Both the position numbers and the translations under genes were made by a program. From assembly GCA_015075375.1 (NCBI GenBank), contig JABTUM010000006.1:1-50803 (forward strand): 50,803 nucleotides of DNA, given 5' to 3'. The stretch comes from Planctomycetota bacterium. GTDB taxonomy: Bacteria; Planctomycetota; SZUA-567; H5-PLA8. This document shows, piece by piece, positions 32,860 to 40,898 of this stretch. Within the stretch, counting starts at the first letter, position 1; each line of letters opens with the position of its first letter. The notes below the pieces were generated by a model, which ran no database searches, was not told the DNA's origin, and saw only the letters and a program-made list of their open reading frames with translations.

Positions 32860-33279
32860 GCGCACCCCCCAACCCCGCCGCCGCACCCGTTCCTCAAGCC
32901 GTCGCCGTTCTCCCCCCCTTAAGTACAAGGGGGGGCAGGGGGGGTGCCCCTAGCCGTGAACCCTCGCCCCAAGCCTGAGAGGCGCGCCCCCCGCCCAATC
33001 CTTCGCACCAACGCAAAGCCTGCGCATTTCCCGCAACCTCTTGCCCGGAAATGAATTGGTCTCGTTTGGATTTTGGAGAGCAGAACCGAATGCCGCGGAG
33101 CGGCACAAGAGATGAGCCGGGGGTAAGCGCGCTATTCGCGTGCGCACCGCGTGATGGGTGCGAGGAAAGCTCACCGCTCCTTTACCGTCCCCTTACCCCG
33201 CGCCGGAGGCGCACGCAATCACGCGTCTTATCTCCGTTGGTCGCTGGCGGCCCTTCGCCGCTCGCGGCACAATGGGGGC
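32860..33279. other. Intergenic region between the heparinase-like gene and aguB
   Basis: These 420 bases between two divergent genes hold no credible ORF. They contain the C/G-run hairpin at 32912-32935, followed by a third G run at 32938-32944, and must contain both promoters. No -35/-10 pair stood out. Confidence 0.5.
32912..32935. repeat. Perfect hairpin CCCCCCCTT-aagtac-AAGGGGGGG
   Basis: A 9-bp perfect stem with a 6-base loop, 53 bases upstream of the heparinase-like start. Homopolymer C/G arms of this kind are found in dispersed intergenic repeats. It would also form a strong structure in the 5' leader of the minus-strand gene. Confidence 0.65.
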
Positions 33280-34179
33280 ATGAACGCGCCCAAAAATTTC
33301 ACCGTCGGCCTGGTGCAGATGGGCATGAGCGCCGATCCGGCCGAGAACCTGCAGAAGGCCTGCGCCAAGGTCGAGGAAGCCGCCAAGGCCGGCGCGCAGG
33401 TCATCTGCCTGCCCGAACTCTTCCGCAGCCCCTACTTCTGCCAAGTCGAAGATCACGCGGCCTTCGATCTGGCCGAACCGGTCCCCGGACCCAGCACCGC
33501 GGCGCTGGCGAAAATCGCGAAGGATAAAAAAGTCGTCGTCCTCGCCTCGCTCTTCGAACGGCGCGCCCCGGGGCTCTACCACAACACCACCGCGGTCCTC
33601 GACGCCGACGGCTCGCTCGCCGGCCTCTACCGCAAGATGCACATTCCCGACGATCCGGCCTTCTACGAGAAATTTTACTTCACGCCCGGCGACCTCGGCT
33701 TCCGCGCCATCCCCACCGCCCGCGCCAAGATCGGCACGCTCGTCTGCTGGGACCAGTGGTACCCCGAAGCCGCGCGCCTCACCGCCCTGCAAGGCGCGCC
33801 CGTCCTCTTCTATCCCACCGCCATCGGCTGGCACCCCGAGGTCATGCGCAGCATGGAAGGCCTCGAGATGCTCGACGCCTGGCGCACCGTCCAGCGCGGC
33901 CACGCCATCGCCAACGGCGTCTACGTCGCCGCCGTCAACCGCATCGGCCACGAGATGCCCGCGCACGGCGGCGGCAAGGGGCTGACCTTCTGGGGCACCA
34001 GTTTTATTTGCGATCCCTTCGGCGCGATCCTCGAAGAAGCCGCCGACGATAAAGAAGCGATCCTCGTCGCCGAGATCGATCTGGCCCGCATCGAGAAGCT
34101 TCGCCGCGAGTGGCCCTTCCTCCGCGACCGCCGCATCGACGCCTACACCGGCCTCGATAAGCGCTTCCTGGATGCTTAG
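33280..34179 (+). CDS. aguB: N-carbamoylputrescine amidase (nitrilase family)
   Basis: A 299-aa carbon-nitrogen hydrolase that converts N-carbamoylputrescine to putrescine, CO2 and ammonia. The Glu-Lys-Cys triad is visible: Glu46 in CLPELF, Lys119 in YRKMHIP, and Cys156 in LVCWDQWYPEAAR. The motif YRKMHIPDDPAFYEKFYFTPGD is typical of the AguB branch. The length is as expected (about 290-300). GGGGG is close to the ATG at 33280; a farther start at 33151 is not supported. It overlaps aguA by 8 bases, and together they form the agmatine-to-putrescine route. Confidence 0.95.
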   Translation: MNAPKNFTVGLVQMGMSADPAENLQKACAKVEEAAKAGAQVICLPELFRSPYFCQVEDHAAFDLAEPVPGPSTAALAKIAKDKKVVVLASLFERRAPGLYHNTTAVLDADGSLAGLYRKMHIPDDPAFYEKFYFTPGDLGFRAIPTARAKIGTLVCWDQWYPEAARLTALQGAPVLFYPTAIGWHPEVMRSMEGLEMLDAWRTVQRGHAIANGVYVAAVNRIGHEMPAHGGGKGLTFWGTSFICDPFGAILEEAADDKEAILVAEIDLARIEKLRREWPFLRDRRIDAYTGLDKRFLDA

Positions 34180-35233
34180 TTTCATGGACGCCGCCTACCG
34201 CTTCCCCGCCGAGTGGGAGCCGCACGCCGCGACCTGGCTGGGCTGGCCCCACAACGGCCGCGACTGGCCCGGCAAGTTCGCCGCCATCCCCTGGGTCTAC
34301 GGCGAGATCGTCCGAAAAATCGTCGAAGGCGAAGACGCCCACATTCTGGTCAACGGTCCGGCGCAGGAAGCCCGCGCCTGGCGCGTCCTCGAAAAGGTCG
34401 GCATCTCCGCCGAGCGCGTGCGCTTCTTCCGCTGGCCCAGCGACCGCGGCTGGACCCGCGACTTCGGGCCGCTCTGCGTCCGCGACGGGCACCGCGACGA
34501 AGCGCTCGCCGTCGTCGATACCCACTTCAACGCCTGGGCGCGCTACCCCACCTTCAAGCGCGACGCACGGCTCGCGCGCAGAGCCGCCAAAGCGCTCGAG
34601 TTGCCCCTCGTCTCCTGCGAGCACCAGGGACTGCCCGTCGTCCTCGAAGGCGGCGCCCTCGACTTCAACGGCCGCGGCACCGTCCTCACCACCGAAGAAT
34701 GCCTGCTCGACCCGGACGTCCAGGTGCGCAACCCCGGTTTCACCAAGGCCGATTACGAAGCCGTCTTCGCCGAATGGTTCGGCGCGCGAAATACCATCTG
34801 GCTCGGACACGGCATCGCCGGCGACGACACCCACGGGCACGTCGACGACCTCTGCCGCTTCGTCGACGACCGTACCCTGGTGCTGATCCAGGAAGACGAT
34901 CCGGCCGACGCCAATTACCGCGCCCTGCGCGAAAACCGCGAGCGCCTCGAGGACGCGCGCCTCGAAGACGGCTCCAAGCCCGAAGTCGTCTACCTCCCCA
35001 TGCCCCGGCCGATCTACTTCGGCGAACAGCGCCTCCCCGCCAGCTACGCCAATTTTTACATCTCCAACGCCTCGGTCATCGTCCCCACCTTCAACGACGA
35101 GAACGACCGCAAGGCCCTGGGCATCCTGGGCGAACTCTTCCCGCACCGCAGTGTCGTCGGCATCCACGCCGTCGATCTGGTGCTCGGCTTCGGCACCCTG
35201 CACTGCCTGACCCAGCAGTTCCCCAAAGCGTAA
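34172..35233 (+). CDS. aguA: Agmatine deiminase
   Basis: A 353-aa enzyme that hydrolyses agmatine to N-carbamoylputrescine and ammonia, feeding AguB. Family motifs are in order: PAEWEPHAATWLGWPHN, the DRGWTRDFGP stretch, GALDFNGRGTVLTTEECLL, GHGIAGDDTHGHVDDLCRF and the C-terminal GTLHCLTQQ with catalytic Cys345. The start at 34172 overlaps the aguB stop; an internal ATG at 34184 (MDAAYRF) is also possible and close to the conserved start. Translational coupling to aguB is likely. No decarboxylase making agmatine is present here, so agmatine is taken up or made from another locus. Confidence 0.95.
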   Translation: MLSFMDAAYRFPAEWEPHAATWLGWPHNGRDWPGKFAAIPWVYGEIVRKIVEGEDAHILVNGPAQEARAWRVLEKVGISAERVRFFRWPSDRGWTRDFGPLCVRDGHRDEALAVVDTHFNAWARYPTFKRDARLARRAAKALELPLVSCEHQGLPVVLEGGALDFNGRGTVLTTEECLLDPDVQVRNPGFTKADYEAVFAEWFGARNTIWLGHGIAGDDTHGHVDDLCRFVDDRTLVLIQEDDPADANYRALRENRERLEDARLEDGSKPEVVYLPMPRPIYFGEQRLPASYANFYISNASVIVPTFNDENDRKALGILGELFPHRSVVGIHAVDLVLGFGTLHCLTQQFPKA

Positions 35234-35237
35234 GGAT

Positions 35238-35277
35238 AAAAAAAAAGCGGCGGGACTCGTCGCCGAGTGCCAGCCGC
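35238..35277 (-). terminator. Rho-independent terminator of the thioredoxin-like gene
   Basis: Read on the minus strand, GCGGC...ACTCG-gcga-CGAGT...GCCGC (arms at 35247-35251/35273-35277 and 35255-35259/35264-35268) is followed by nine T residues (A run 35238-35246). It lies 29 bases past the stop of the minus-strand gene and 5 bases past aguA, and may end both. Confidence 0.85.
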
Positions 35278-35305
35278 CTGAACGCTTCCGGTCTGCCGAA
35301 CGAAC

Positions 35306-36202
35306 TTACTCGCCGCCGCCGCCCAACTGCTGCAGGATGCCCTGAAGCTCCTGAGCCTTCTGGCTCTCCGGCGCCGCCTTCAGCGCTTCCTGCAGAATCG
35401 CGATCATTTCCTTGTTCTTGGCCGCGTGAATCAGCATCGCCTTCTCGAAGAGCGCGCGCTGCAGCACCTCGCCCGCCGGCTTCTGCTCGGCGATGAACTT
35501 CTCGAGCTTCGCCAGCGTCGCCGCCGAATCGCCGCCCTTGGCGCGCTCGGTCTCGATCTCCTTCAACGCCTTGATCCCGCCGTACTTCGTCTTGAAGCCG
35601 CCCGCGTTGTCCGCATCCGCCGCGATCACCTGATCGACCAGCTCTTCGTAGCCCGCCAGGCTCCCGATCTGGTCCGAGACCGTCGTCAGCGCCTGGTCCA
35701 GCAGCTTCGCCTTCTCCGCGCCCTTCGACGCCTCGGCCAGCGCCAGCAGCTTGTCGCGGTCCTCGCGCTTCGCCCGCAACTCGCCCAAGTGCTTCAAATA
35801 CGGTTCCGCGCCGCCCGCCTGATACCCCGTCCGCGCATACGGCCGGCCCTTGGAATCCAGCACGATCACCGTCGGGAAGCCCTGAATCTGAAACGTCTCC
35901 GCCAGCATCTTGTTCTGCTGCTTCACCGCGTCGTTCTGTTCCTTCTGGCGCGGAAAATCGAGCAGCACCAGCACGAACTTTTCCGGCGCCTCTTTCTTGA
36001 ATGCATCCTGGTTGAAAACCTCCTCGTGCAATTTTACGCACCAGTGACACCAATCGGAGCCCGTGAAATCGAGCAGGATGTCCTTCTTCTCCTTTTCCGC
36101 CCGCTGCAAAGCGGCCGTAAAGTCTTCCGTCCAACTCGTATCCGCCGCGCTCAGCATGCCCGCGCACAACACCAGCCCCAACGCCGCCCAAGCCCTGATC
36201 AT
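35306..36202 (-). CDS. Secreted thioredoxin-like protein with CHWC active site
   Basis: A 298-aa exported protein. The ATG at 36202 is preceded by GAGGAG at 6 bases. Signal peptide at 1-20 (MIRAWAALGLVLCAGMLSAA). The thioredoxin fold spans about 25-145, with GSDWCHWCVKL as the CxxC (around residues 50-60) and FQIQGFPTVIVLDSKGRP giving the cis-Pro. Residues 150-298 form a charged helical, TPR-like domain (ALTTVSDQIGSLAGYEELVDQVI). The CHWC/DUF255-like layout is common among planctomycete-type secreted thiol-disulfide proteins. It probably reduces or isomerises disulfides in the periplasm. Single gene with its own terminator. Confidence 0.87.
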   Translation of the reverse strand: MIRAWAALGLVLCAGMLSAADTSWTEDFTAALQRAEKEKKDILLDFTGSDWCHWCVKLHEEVFNQDAFKKEAPEKFVLVLLDFPRQKEQNDAVKQQNKMLAETFQIQGFPTVIVLDSKGRPYARTGYQAGGAEPYLKHLGELRAKREDRDKLLALAEASKGAEKAKLLDQALTTVSDQIGSLAGYEELVDQVIAADADNAGGFKTKYGGIKALKEIETERAKGGDSAATLAKLEKFIAEQKPAGEVLQRALFEKAMLIHAAKNKEMIAILQEALKAAPESQKAQELQGILQQLGGGGE

Positions 36203-36518
36203 CCCTAGCTCCTCTCGATTTCGCCCGCGATGGTGACGAATCTCAACCCGCCCGCATTGAACACAATTTCCAGAGATATGACCCACCCAGCACCCCTTTG
36301 GTGCCCTGAATTCCGTTCTGCACCTCGTGCCCTTTTAAGCCGATACATGCTAAAGTCGGTTGGCCGCCGCGGCCAGTCACGGAATGTATGGGGTTGGTTT
36401 TCGAAATGTCTGGATAATTGGGCATTCTGAAGATTTTAGAAATCGCTTTCGTCACTCAATTAAGGGATGGTTCTTTTTGCCTAGGACGACGCCGGATCGC
36501 GGGAAGGAGCGCCAAAGT
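36203..36518. other. Intergenic region of lower GC between divergent genes
   Basis: These 316 bases lack a credible gene. A 70-aa minus-strand frame (36243-36455) opens MTKAISKIFRMPNYPDISKTNP and is not codon-biased like its neighbours; I do not count it. GGCCGCCGCGGCC-type symmetry lies near 36361-36373. It must contain the promoters of the thioredoxin-like gene (minus) and the AsmA-like gene (plus). AAGGAG lies about 10 bases before the AsmA-like ATG. Confidence 0.45.
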
Positions 36519-38117
36519 ATGCGGAATGCCATCTGTTTCGCGGGGCTGCTTCTTATCGCGCTGACCGGTTCAGCCGCGGCCGCGGACTTAAAGAGCACCC
36601 TGGAACGCAAGCTTTCGGAGGTGCTCCAGGAACCGGTGACGCTCGGGCGCTACGAGGTCAGCCTGAACCCGCCGCGGGCGGTCTTGCAGGACCTGACGGT
36701 CGGCGAGCGCGTTCCCGAGGCGGGCGGGCGGCCGCTGGCGGAAATCGAGAAGCTCACGGTCGATTACATTCCTTCGGCGTTGCTGGTCGGCGGACCGTTT
36801 TTCTCGTCGATGCGCTTCGAGGGCACGCGTTTTCACGTGGGCGCCGACGCACAGGGGCATTCGAACTTCCAGCGCTTCTTGCAGCGCATGCTCGACCGCA
36901 AGAGCGACGACTTGCCGGGGCTCGGCGAGCTGGATTTCGCCCAAGTGACGTTCCTCTTCCACGCGCCGAAACCGCTTGCCGCGCCGGAAGGTACGCTCAC
37001 CCCGGAGCCCGTTCTCGTCACGCTGGAGACGCTCAAATTGCGCAGCCTCTCGGCGCCGCAGACCAAGGATCAGGCCGGCCCGCCGCCGGCGCCGTGGACG
37101 GAGATCGCGTTCGAGAAGCTGAACATCGAAGCGCCGGCGCGCGGAAACGAGGCCCCCGCCGCGCTGCTGCCCAACGGAGCCATCCTTGACGAGGGCGTAA
37201 GCGCCGCAAGCGGCATGCTGGAATTAAAGGTCCATCCGGACCGGCCCAAGCTGCTCTTGGTCCGGCATGCGAAACTGGACGGCTTGCGCGCGCGCAGCTT
37301 CCTCCCCGCGCCGGGCGAGACGGAGACTTTCTTGCGCATCCGCAATACGCTCCGCGCCGGGCTGCTGGGCGATGCGGGCTACGTGGAAAAGGGCAAGGAG
37401 CTTTCGGTTTACGTCTACGACGCCTCGGCGGAACACGCGATTGTCGATTTCGCGGGCCCCGATCCGACGGGGCGAACGGCCTACTGGCGTCTGTCCGACC
37501 TGAAGTTCCAGGCGCAGCAGCTCGGCTTCGGCACGCTGGGGCGCTCGCCGGCCGACCGGCCCGGCTTCCTGACGCTGGTCTCGCCGACGCAGTCGAGCGA
37601 AGGCGACGGCTTCTTCGATCTGCGCTGGAACCGCTTGGCCGACGCGCACCCCGACTGGAGCTTCGAATGCGATCTGGACGTTACGCGGCTGGCGCTGCCG
37701 GCGTTGAGCACGCGCATGGGCAACCGCGGTGACGCGGGATTCGTCCGCGGGCATTTGGGGCTGCGCTTCCGCGGGCCGGTGCGGGCCGGACGCATGGATC
37801 TGTCCGGTTCGCTGACCGTCAGCAGCGATACGCGGCTGGCGGCCAGCAGCGACGCGGAGCGCCGGTCGCGCTCGCTGGCGCGCGTGGCGAACGGGCAGCC
37901 CATCGAGCCCATTCGGATCACGGGCCGGTTAAGCGATCCTAAAGTCGAACTGCCGGACTACGCCAAGCACGCGTTCGCGGAAGTCATGGACGGGATCTTC
38001 AACAACAAGGTGACCCGCTTCCTGGGCAACACCGTCGAAGGCGTGGGCAAAGCCGCCGGCGACGTGATCAAGCGTGTCCCGATTCTGGGTCCGCTCTTCG
38101 GCGGCGACGACGACTGA
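36519..38117 (+). CDS. AsmA-like / DUF748-like envelope protein
   Basis: A 532-aa exported protein, ATG at 36519 with AAGGAG about 10 bases upstream. Signal peptide at 1-22 (MRNAICFAGLLLIALTGSAAAA). Residues 22-120 have the AsmA-type opening (LERKLSEVLQEPVTLGRYEVSLNPPRAVLQDLTVGE, LAEIEKLTVDYIPSALLVGGPFFSSMRFEGTRFHVG). The middle is beta-rich with repeats of the same type, and the end reads RITGRLSDPKVELPDYAKHAFAEVMDGIF...GNTVEGVGKAAGDVIK, as in AsmA/DUF748 proteins. Such proteins bridge the envelope and may carry lipids. No membrane segment beyond the signal is seen, so it is probably periplasmic or secreted. Confidence 0.78.
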   Translation: MRNAICFAGLLLIALTGSAAAADLKSTLERKLSEVLQEPVTLGRYEVSLNPPRAVLQDLTVGERVPEAGGRPLAEIEKLTVDYIPSALLVGGPFFSSMRFEGTRFHVGADAQGHSNFQRFLQRMLDRKSDDLPGLGELDFAQVTFLFHAPKPLAAPEGTLTPEPVLVTLETLKLRSLSAPQTKDQAGPPPAPWTEIAFEKLNIEAPARGNEAPAALLPNGAILDEGVSAASGMLELKVHPDRPKLLLVRHAKLDGLRARSFLPAPGETETFLRIRNTLRAGLLGDAGYVEKGKELSVYVYDASAEHAIVDFAGPDPTGRTAYWRLSDLKFQAQQLGFGTLGRSPADRPGFLTLVSPTQSSEGDGFFDLRWNRLADAHPDWSFECDLDVTRLALPALSTRMGNRGDAGFVRGHLGLRFRGPVRAGRMDLSGSLTVSSDTRLAASSDAERRSRSLARVANGQPIEPIRITGRLSDPKVELPDYAKHAFAEVMDGIFNNKVTRFLGNTVEGVGKAAGDVIKRVPILGPLFGGDDD

Positions 38118-38196
38118 CCGCCGGCCGGAACTCGTTCGATCCAGCTCCGCTATGGCTCCGCCCGCCTTGGGGCTGAAACAGATTAGAATAGCCTGC

Positions 38197-38225
38197 TTGA
38201 GCCCCGCTATGCTTACTCGTAGAGT
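38197..38225 (+). promoter_or_regulatory. Possible promoter of the kinase-receiver gene
   Basis: TTGAGC (38197-38202) and TAGAGT (38220-38225) are separated by 17 bases, each matching the sigma70 consensus at four positions. The start site would be near 38232, supporting the GTG at 38254 as the start of translation. Confidence 0.4.
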
Positions 38226-38253
38226 ATTTCGTTCTACTATTGAGGTTACGGTC

Positions 38254-39660
38254 GTGCTTGAAGCGACACCCCTTCCCGACGAATCGAACGCACTGGCCGA
38301 CGACCCGCACTTGGCCAAGCTGCGGAAGTGGCAGGGCGATTCCCTGATCTTGGGCGGCGTGGTGCTCAAGCAGCGCCTCGGCGAAGGCGGCATGGGCCGC
38401 GTGTACCTGGGCCAGCACACACGGCTGGGGCTTCCGGTCGCGGTCAAAATCCTTAAAGAGCCTTCGCCGCAACACCTGCAGTTGTTCCTGCGCGAAGCGC
38501 GGCTGACGGCGCGGCTCGAACATCCCAACCTGGTCCGGGTCTACGACGTCAACACCGACCGGCTCAGCGGGATTCATTACCTGGTCATGGAGTACGTGGA
38601 AGGGGGCTCGGTCTACGAAGTCCATTGCCGGGCGCTGAAGCGCAAGCGCTTCGTTTCGCGGGCCAAGGTCGTGGAGATCGTCTTGCACGCGGCTCAGGCG
38701 CTGGGCGAAGCGCATCGCCAGGGCATCGTGCACCGCGACATGAAGCCGGACAATATCCTGATCCGGCGCAGCGACGGGCGGATCAAGGTCACGGACTTGG
38801 GACTGGCGGTCCTGCAGCGGCCCGAGGACGTGGAGCGCCCGCCGACCGAAGCGGTGGGCACGGTGGGCTTCGCGGCGCCGGAGATGCTGCTGGGACAGGC
38901 GGTGGGGCCGGCGGCGGACATCTACGCGCTGGGTGCGACGTTGTACGAACTCTTCACCGGCATGCTCCCGCACGGCAAAGGCACCAACACCCAGTACGCG
39001 CTCAAGCAGGTGCAGGAAGACGTGCCCGATCCGCGCCAGCGGCGGCCCGACCTCGATCCTCGCCTGGCGCAAATCACGCTGAAGTGCCTGCAGCGCAATC
39101 CTGACGAGCGTTACCCGAGCGGAGCGGCTTTGGCCGAAGCCTTGGCCGAAGTGAAAGACGCGCCGGAACCGACGAGCGTTTCCCGCCGTGCGCCGGCCGA
39201 AAGCACCGCGGTCAATCTCGCGCATGCGCCGTTGGTGCTGATGGTGGACGACGACGTGGATATCCTGGACCTGAACCGCCTGATCCTTCAGGAAGCCGGG
39301 TACCGCGTGGCCGCGTTCAGCGAACCGCTGGCGGCGCTGGAACAATTTTCGCAATTGCACGCCGACGTGGCCATTTTAGACATGCAGATGCCGAAGATGG
39401 ACGGCATGACGCTCTTCCGCTCGATCCGCGCCAAACCGGAAGGGAAAGACTTAGGCGTCCTGATCTACTCCGGCGCCGACCAGCCCGATTTGATTTACGG
39501 CGCGCTGCAAGCCGGCGTGAACGATTACCTGATCAAACCCGTGGACCCGGACGCATTGGTGGAGCGCGTCGAACTGCTCTGCCGGTTGCGCGCCATGCGC
39601 CGGGAAAGCATGGAAGTGGAAGAACGCCTGAACCGCTTGAAGCGCAAGAGCGAAGGCTGA
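38254..39660 (+). CDS. Ser/Thr protein kinase with C-terminal response-regulator receiver domain
   Basis: A 468-aa cytoplasmic fusion. Kinase domain about 33-300: Gly loop LGEGGMGRVYLG (43-53), catalytic Lys65 (VAVKIL), HRDMKPDN with Asp162, DLG (181-183, a DFG variant), APE around 208, and DIYALGATLYELFTG. A short linker (305-325) leads to a receiver domain (about 328-450): acidic pocket DDD (332-334), phosphoryl-accepting Asp376 (ILDMQMPKMDG), and Lys428 (LIKP). No DNA-binding or membrane domain exists. It joins Hanks-type and two-component signalling; it could be a phosphorelay-modulated kinase. GTG at 38254 is preferred (GAGG about 9 bases upstream, fits the promoter); ATG 38209 would add 15 residues. 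Confidence 0.9.
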   Translation: MLEATPLPDESNALADDPHLAKLRKWQGDSLILGGVVLKQRLGEGGMGRVYLGQHTRLGLPVAVKILKEPSPQHLQLFLREARLTARLEHPNLVRVYDVNTDRLSGIHYLVMEYVEGGSVYEVHCRALKRKRFVSRAKVVEIVLHAAQALGEAHRQGIVHRDMKPDNILIRRSDGRIKVTDLGLAVLQRPEDVERPPTEAVGTVGFAAPEMLLGQAVGPAADIYALGATLYELFTGMLPHGKGTNTQYALKQVQEDVPDPRQRRPDLDPRLAQITLKCLQRNPDERYPSGAALAEALAEVKDAPEPTSVSRRAPAESTAVNLAHAPLVLMVDDDVDILDLNRLILQEAGYRVAAFSEPLAALEQFSQLHADVAILDMQMPKMDGMTLFRSIRAKPEGKDLGVLIYSGADQPDLIYGALQAGVNDYLIKPVDPDALVERVELLCRLRAMRRESMEVEERLNRLKRKSEG

Positions 39661-39661
39661 T

Positions 39662-40864
39662 TCAGCCGCCGAACGCCGCGCCGCCGATGTACACGCGCTT
39701 CACGTTCAGTTCCCGGTCCAGCACCAGCACGTCGGCGTATTTGCCCGCTTCCAAGCTCCCGGCATCCGCGGCGATCCCGGTCCGCTCGGCGGGCGTCAAG
39801 CTGCCCATGCGCACGGCGTCGTAAAGCGGCACGCCGCCGAGGCGGTGCATGTTGCGGACCATCGTATCCATGCCCACGACCGAACTGGCCAGTCCGTGCC
39901 CGGGCTGGAAGCCGACCTTCCCATCCGACTCGAACCATTCGCCGTCCGCGCTGGGCCCGAATCGGTAGCGCCCCGGCGGCATGTCCAGCGCGCGGTTGGC
40001 GTCGGTAACGAGGAGCAGCCGCGCCGGCGACTTGATCCAGGCGGCGAACGCGAGCAGCTCCGGCGAGAGGTGGCAGCCGTCGGCGATCACTTCGGTGCTC
40101 ATCTCGGCATGCCGGTACACGAACTGTTCCATGCTGCCTTGCATGGGCGTACCGAAGCGGTCGCGCAGCGAGACCACGGAACTCATGGCGCACCAGAAAT
40201 GGTCGACGTGCCGCGCGCCGGCCTCGTATGCGCGGCTCATCTCGGTCCACGAGGCGTTGGAATGCCCGCAGGTGATGAGATAGCCGCGGCGCGCGCAGGC
40301 GCGATAGAACGCTTCCGCGCCGGGCAGTTCCGCCGCGCAGGTGGCAATGCGGACGATATCCAGATCGAAGGCGCGTTCGTACTCGGCCGGATCCGGATCG
40401 CGCCGGCCGCTCTTGAGGTGGCAGCCTACTTTATTCTCGGCGAAGTAAGGCCCGTAGTAATGCACGCCGGCAATGCGCGCGCCGTCGGCCGCCGTCCAAT
40501 CGCCGCGGACTTCGGCGCACGCGCGCAGCATCGCTTCGAGCTGCTCGGGGCTGCCGGTGGTGGTGGTGGGGAAGATCGTGGTCGTGCCGTGGCGCGCGTG
40601 CGCGCGGTTGGCGATCCGCGCCGCATCGGGCGTGCCGTCCATGTAGTCGGCGCCTTCGCCGCCGTGTACGTGCACGTCGATGTAGCCCGGCGCGAAGTAA
40701 CCGCCGCCGCCGTCCACGCGCCGCGCGTCCGCCGGAACGGCCAGCTTATCCCGCACGCCCACCGAGACGATGCGCCCGTCCCGCGCGAGGATCACGGCGT
40801 CTTCGAGCACGCGGCCGGGCAGAATCGCAGCGGCATTAACAAATGCGAGGGTGGGGGAGGGCAT
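39662..40864 (-). CDS. NagA-like N-acetylglucosamine-6-phosphate deacetylase (variant)
   Basis: A 400-aa amidohydrolase. The HxH metal motif is at 65-67 (DVHVHGGEG), later ligands are His201 (CGHSN) and His222 (DHFWCAM), and the catalytic Asp287 is in LLVTDAN. In NagA the metal-binding Glu sits in H(L)EGP(F); here the segment is VHYYGPYF (Tyr137 in place of Glu), so metal binding at one site is probably altered. The end (LTPAERTGIAADAGSLEAGKYADVLVLD) is typical. The usual product is glucosamine-6-phosphate and acetate, but the change warns against certainty. Upstream on the same strand is rfbA, 34 bases away. Convergent with the kinase gene, stops one base apart. Confidence 0.85.
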   Translation of the reverse strand: MPSPTLAFVNAAAILPGRVLEDAVILARDGRIVSVGVRDKLAVPADARRVDGGGGYFAPGYIDVHVHGGEGADYMDGTPDAARIANRAHARHGTTTIFPTTTTGSPEQLEAMLRACAEVRGDWTAADGARIAGVHYYGPYFAENKVGCHLKSGRRDPDPAEYERAFDLDIVRIATCAAELPGAEAFYRACARRGYLITCGHSNASWTEMSRAYEAGARHVDHFWCAMSSVVSLRDRFGTPMQGSMEQFVYRHAEMSTEVIADGCHLSPELLAFAAWIKSPARLLLVTDANRALDMPPGRYRFGPSADGEWFESDGKVGFQPGHGLASSVVGMDTMVRNMHRLGGVPLYDAVRMGSLTPAERTGIAADAGSLEAGKYADVLVLDRELNVKRVYIGGAAFGG

Positions 40865-40898
40865 GAAGGGTTCCTAGCGGTAAGGTGCGAGCGGCGAT

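Noticed and set aside
36243..36455. 70-aa minus-strand ORF (MTKAISKIFRMPNYPD...)
   Set aside because: No domain, no clear ribosome site, and codon use unlike the neighbours; may be a remnant of a dispersed repeat, but unsupported as a gene.
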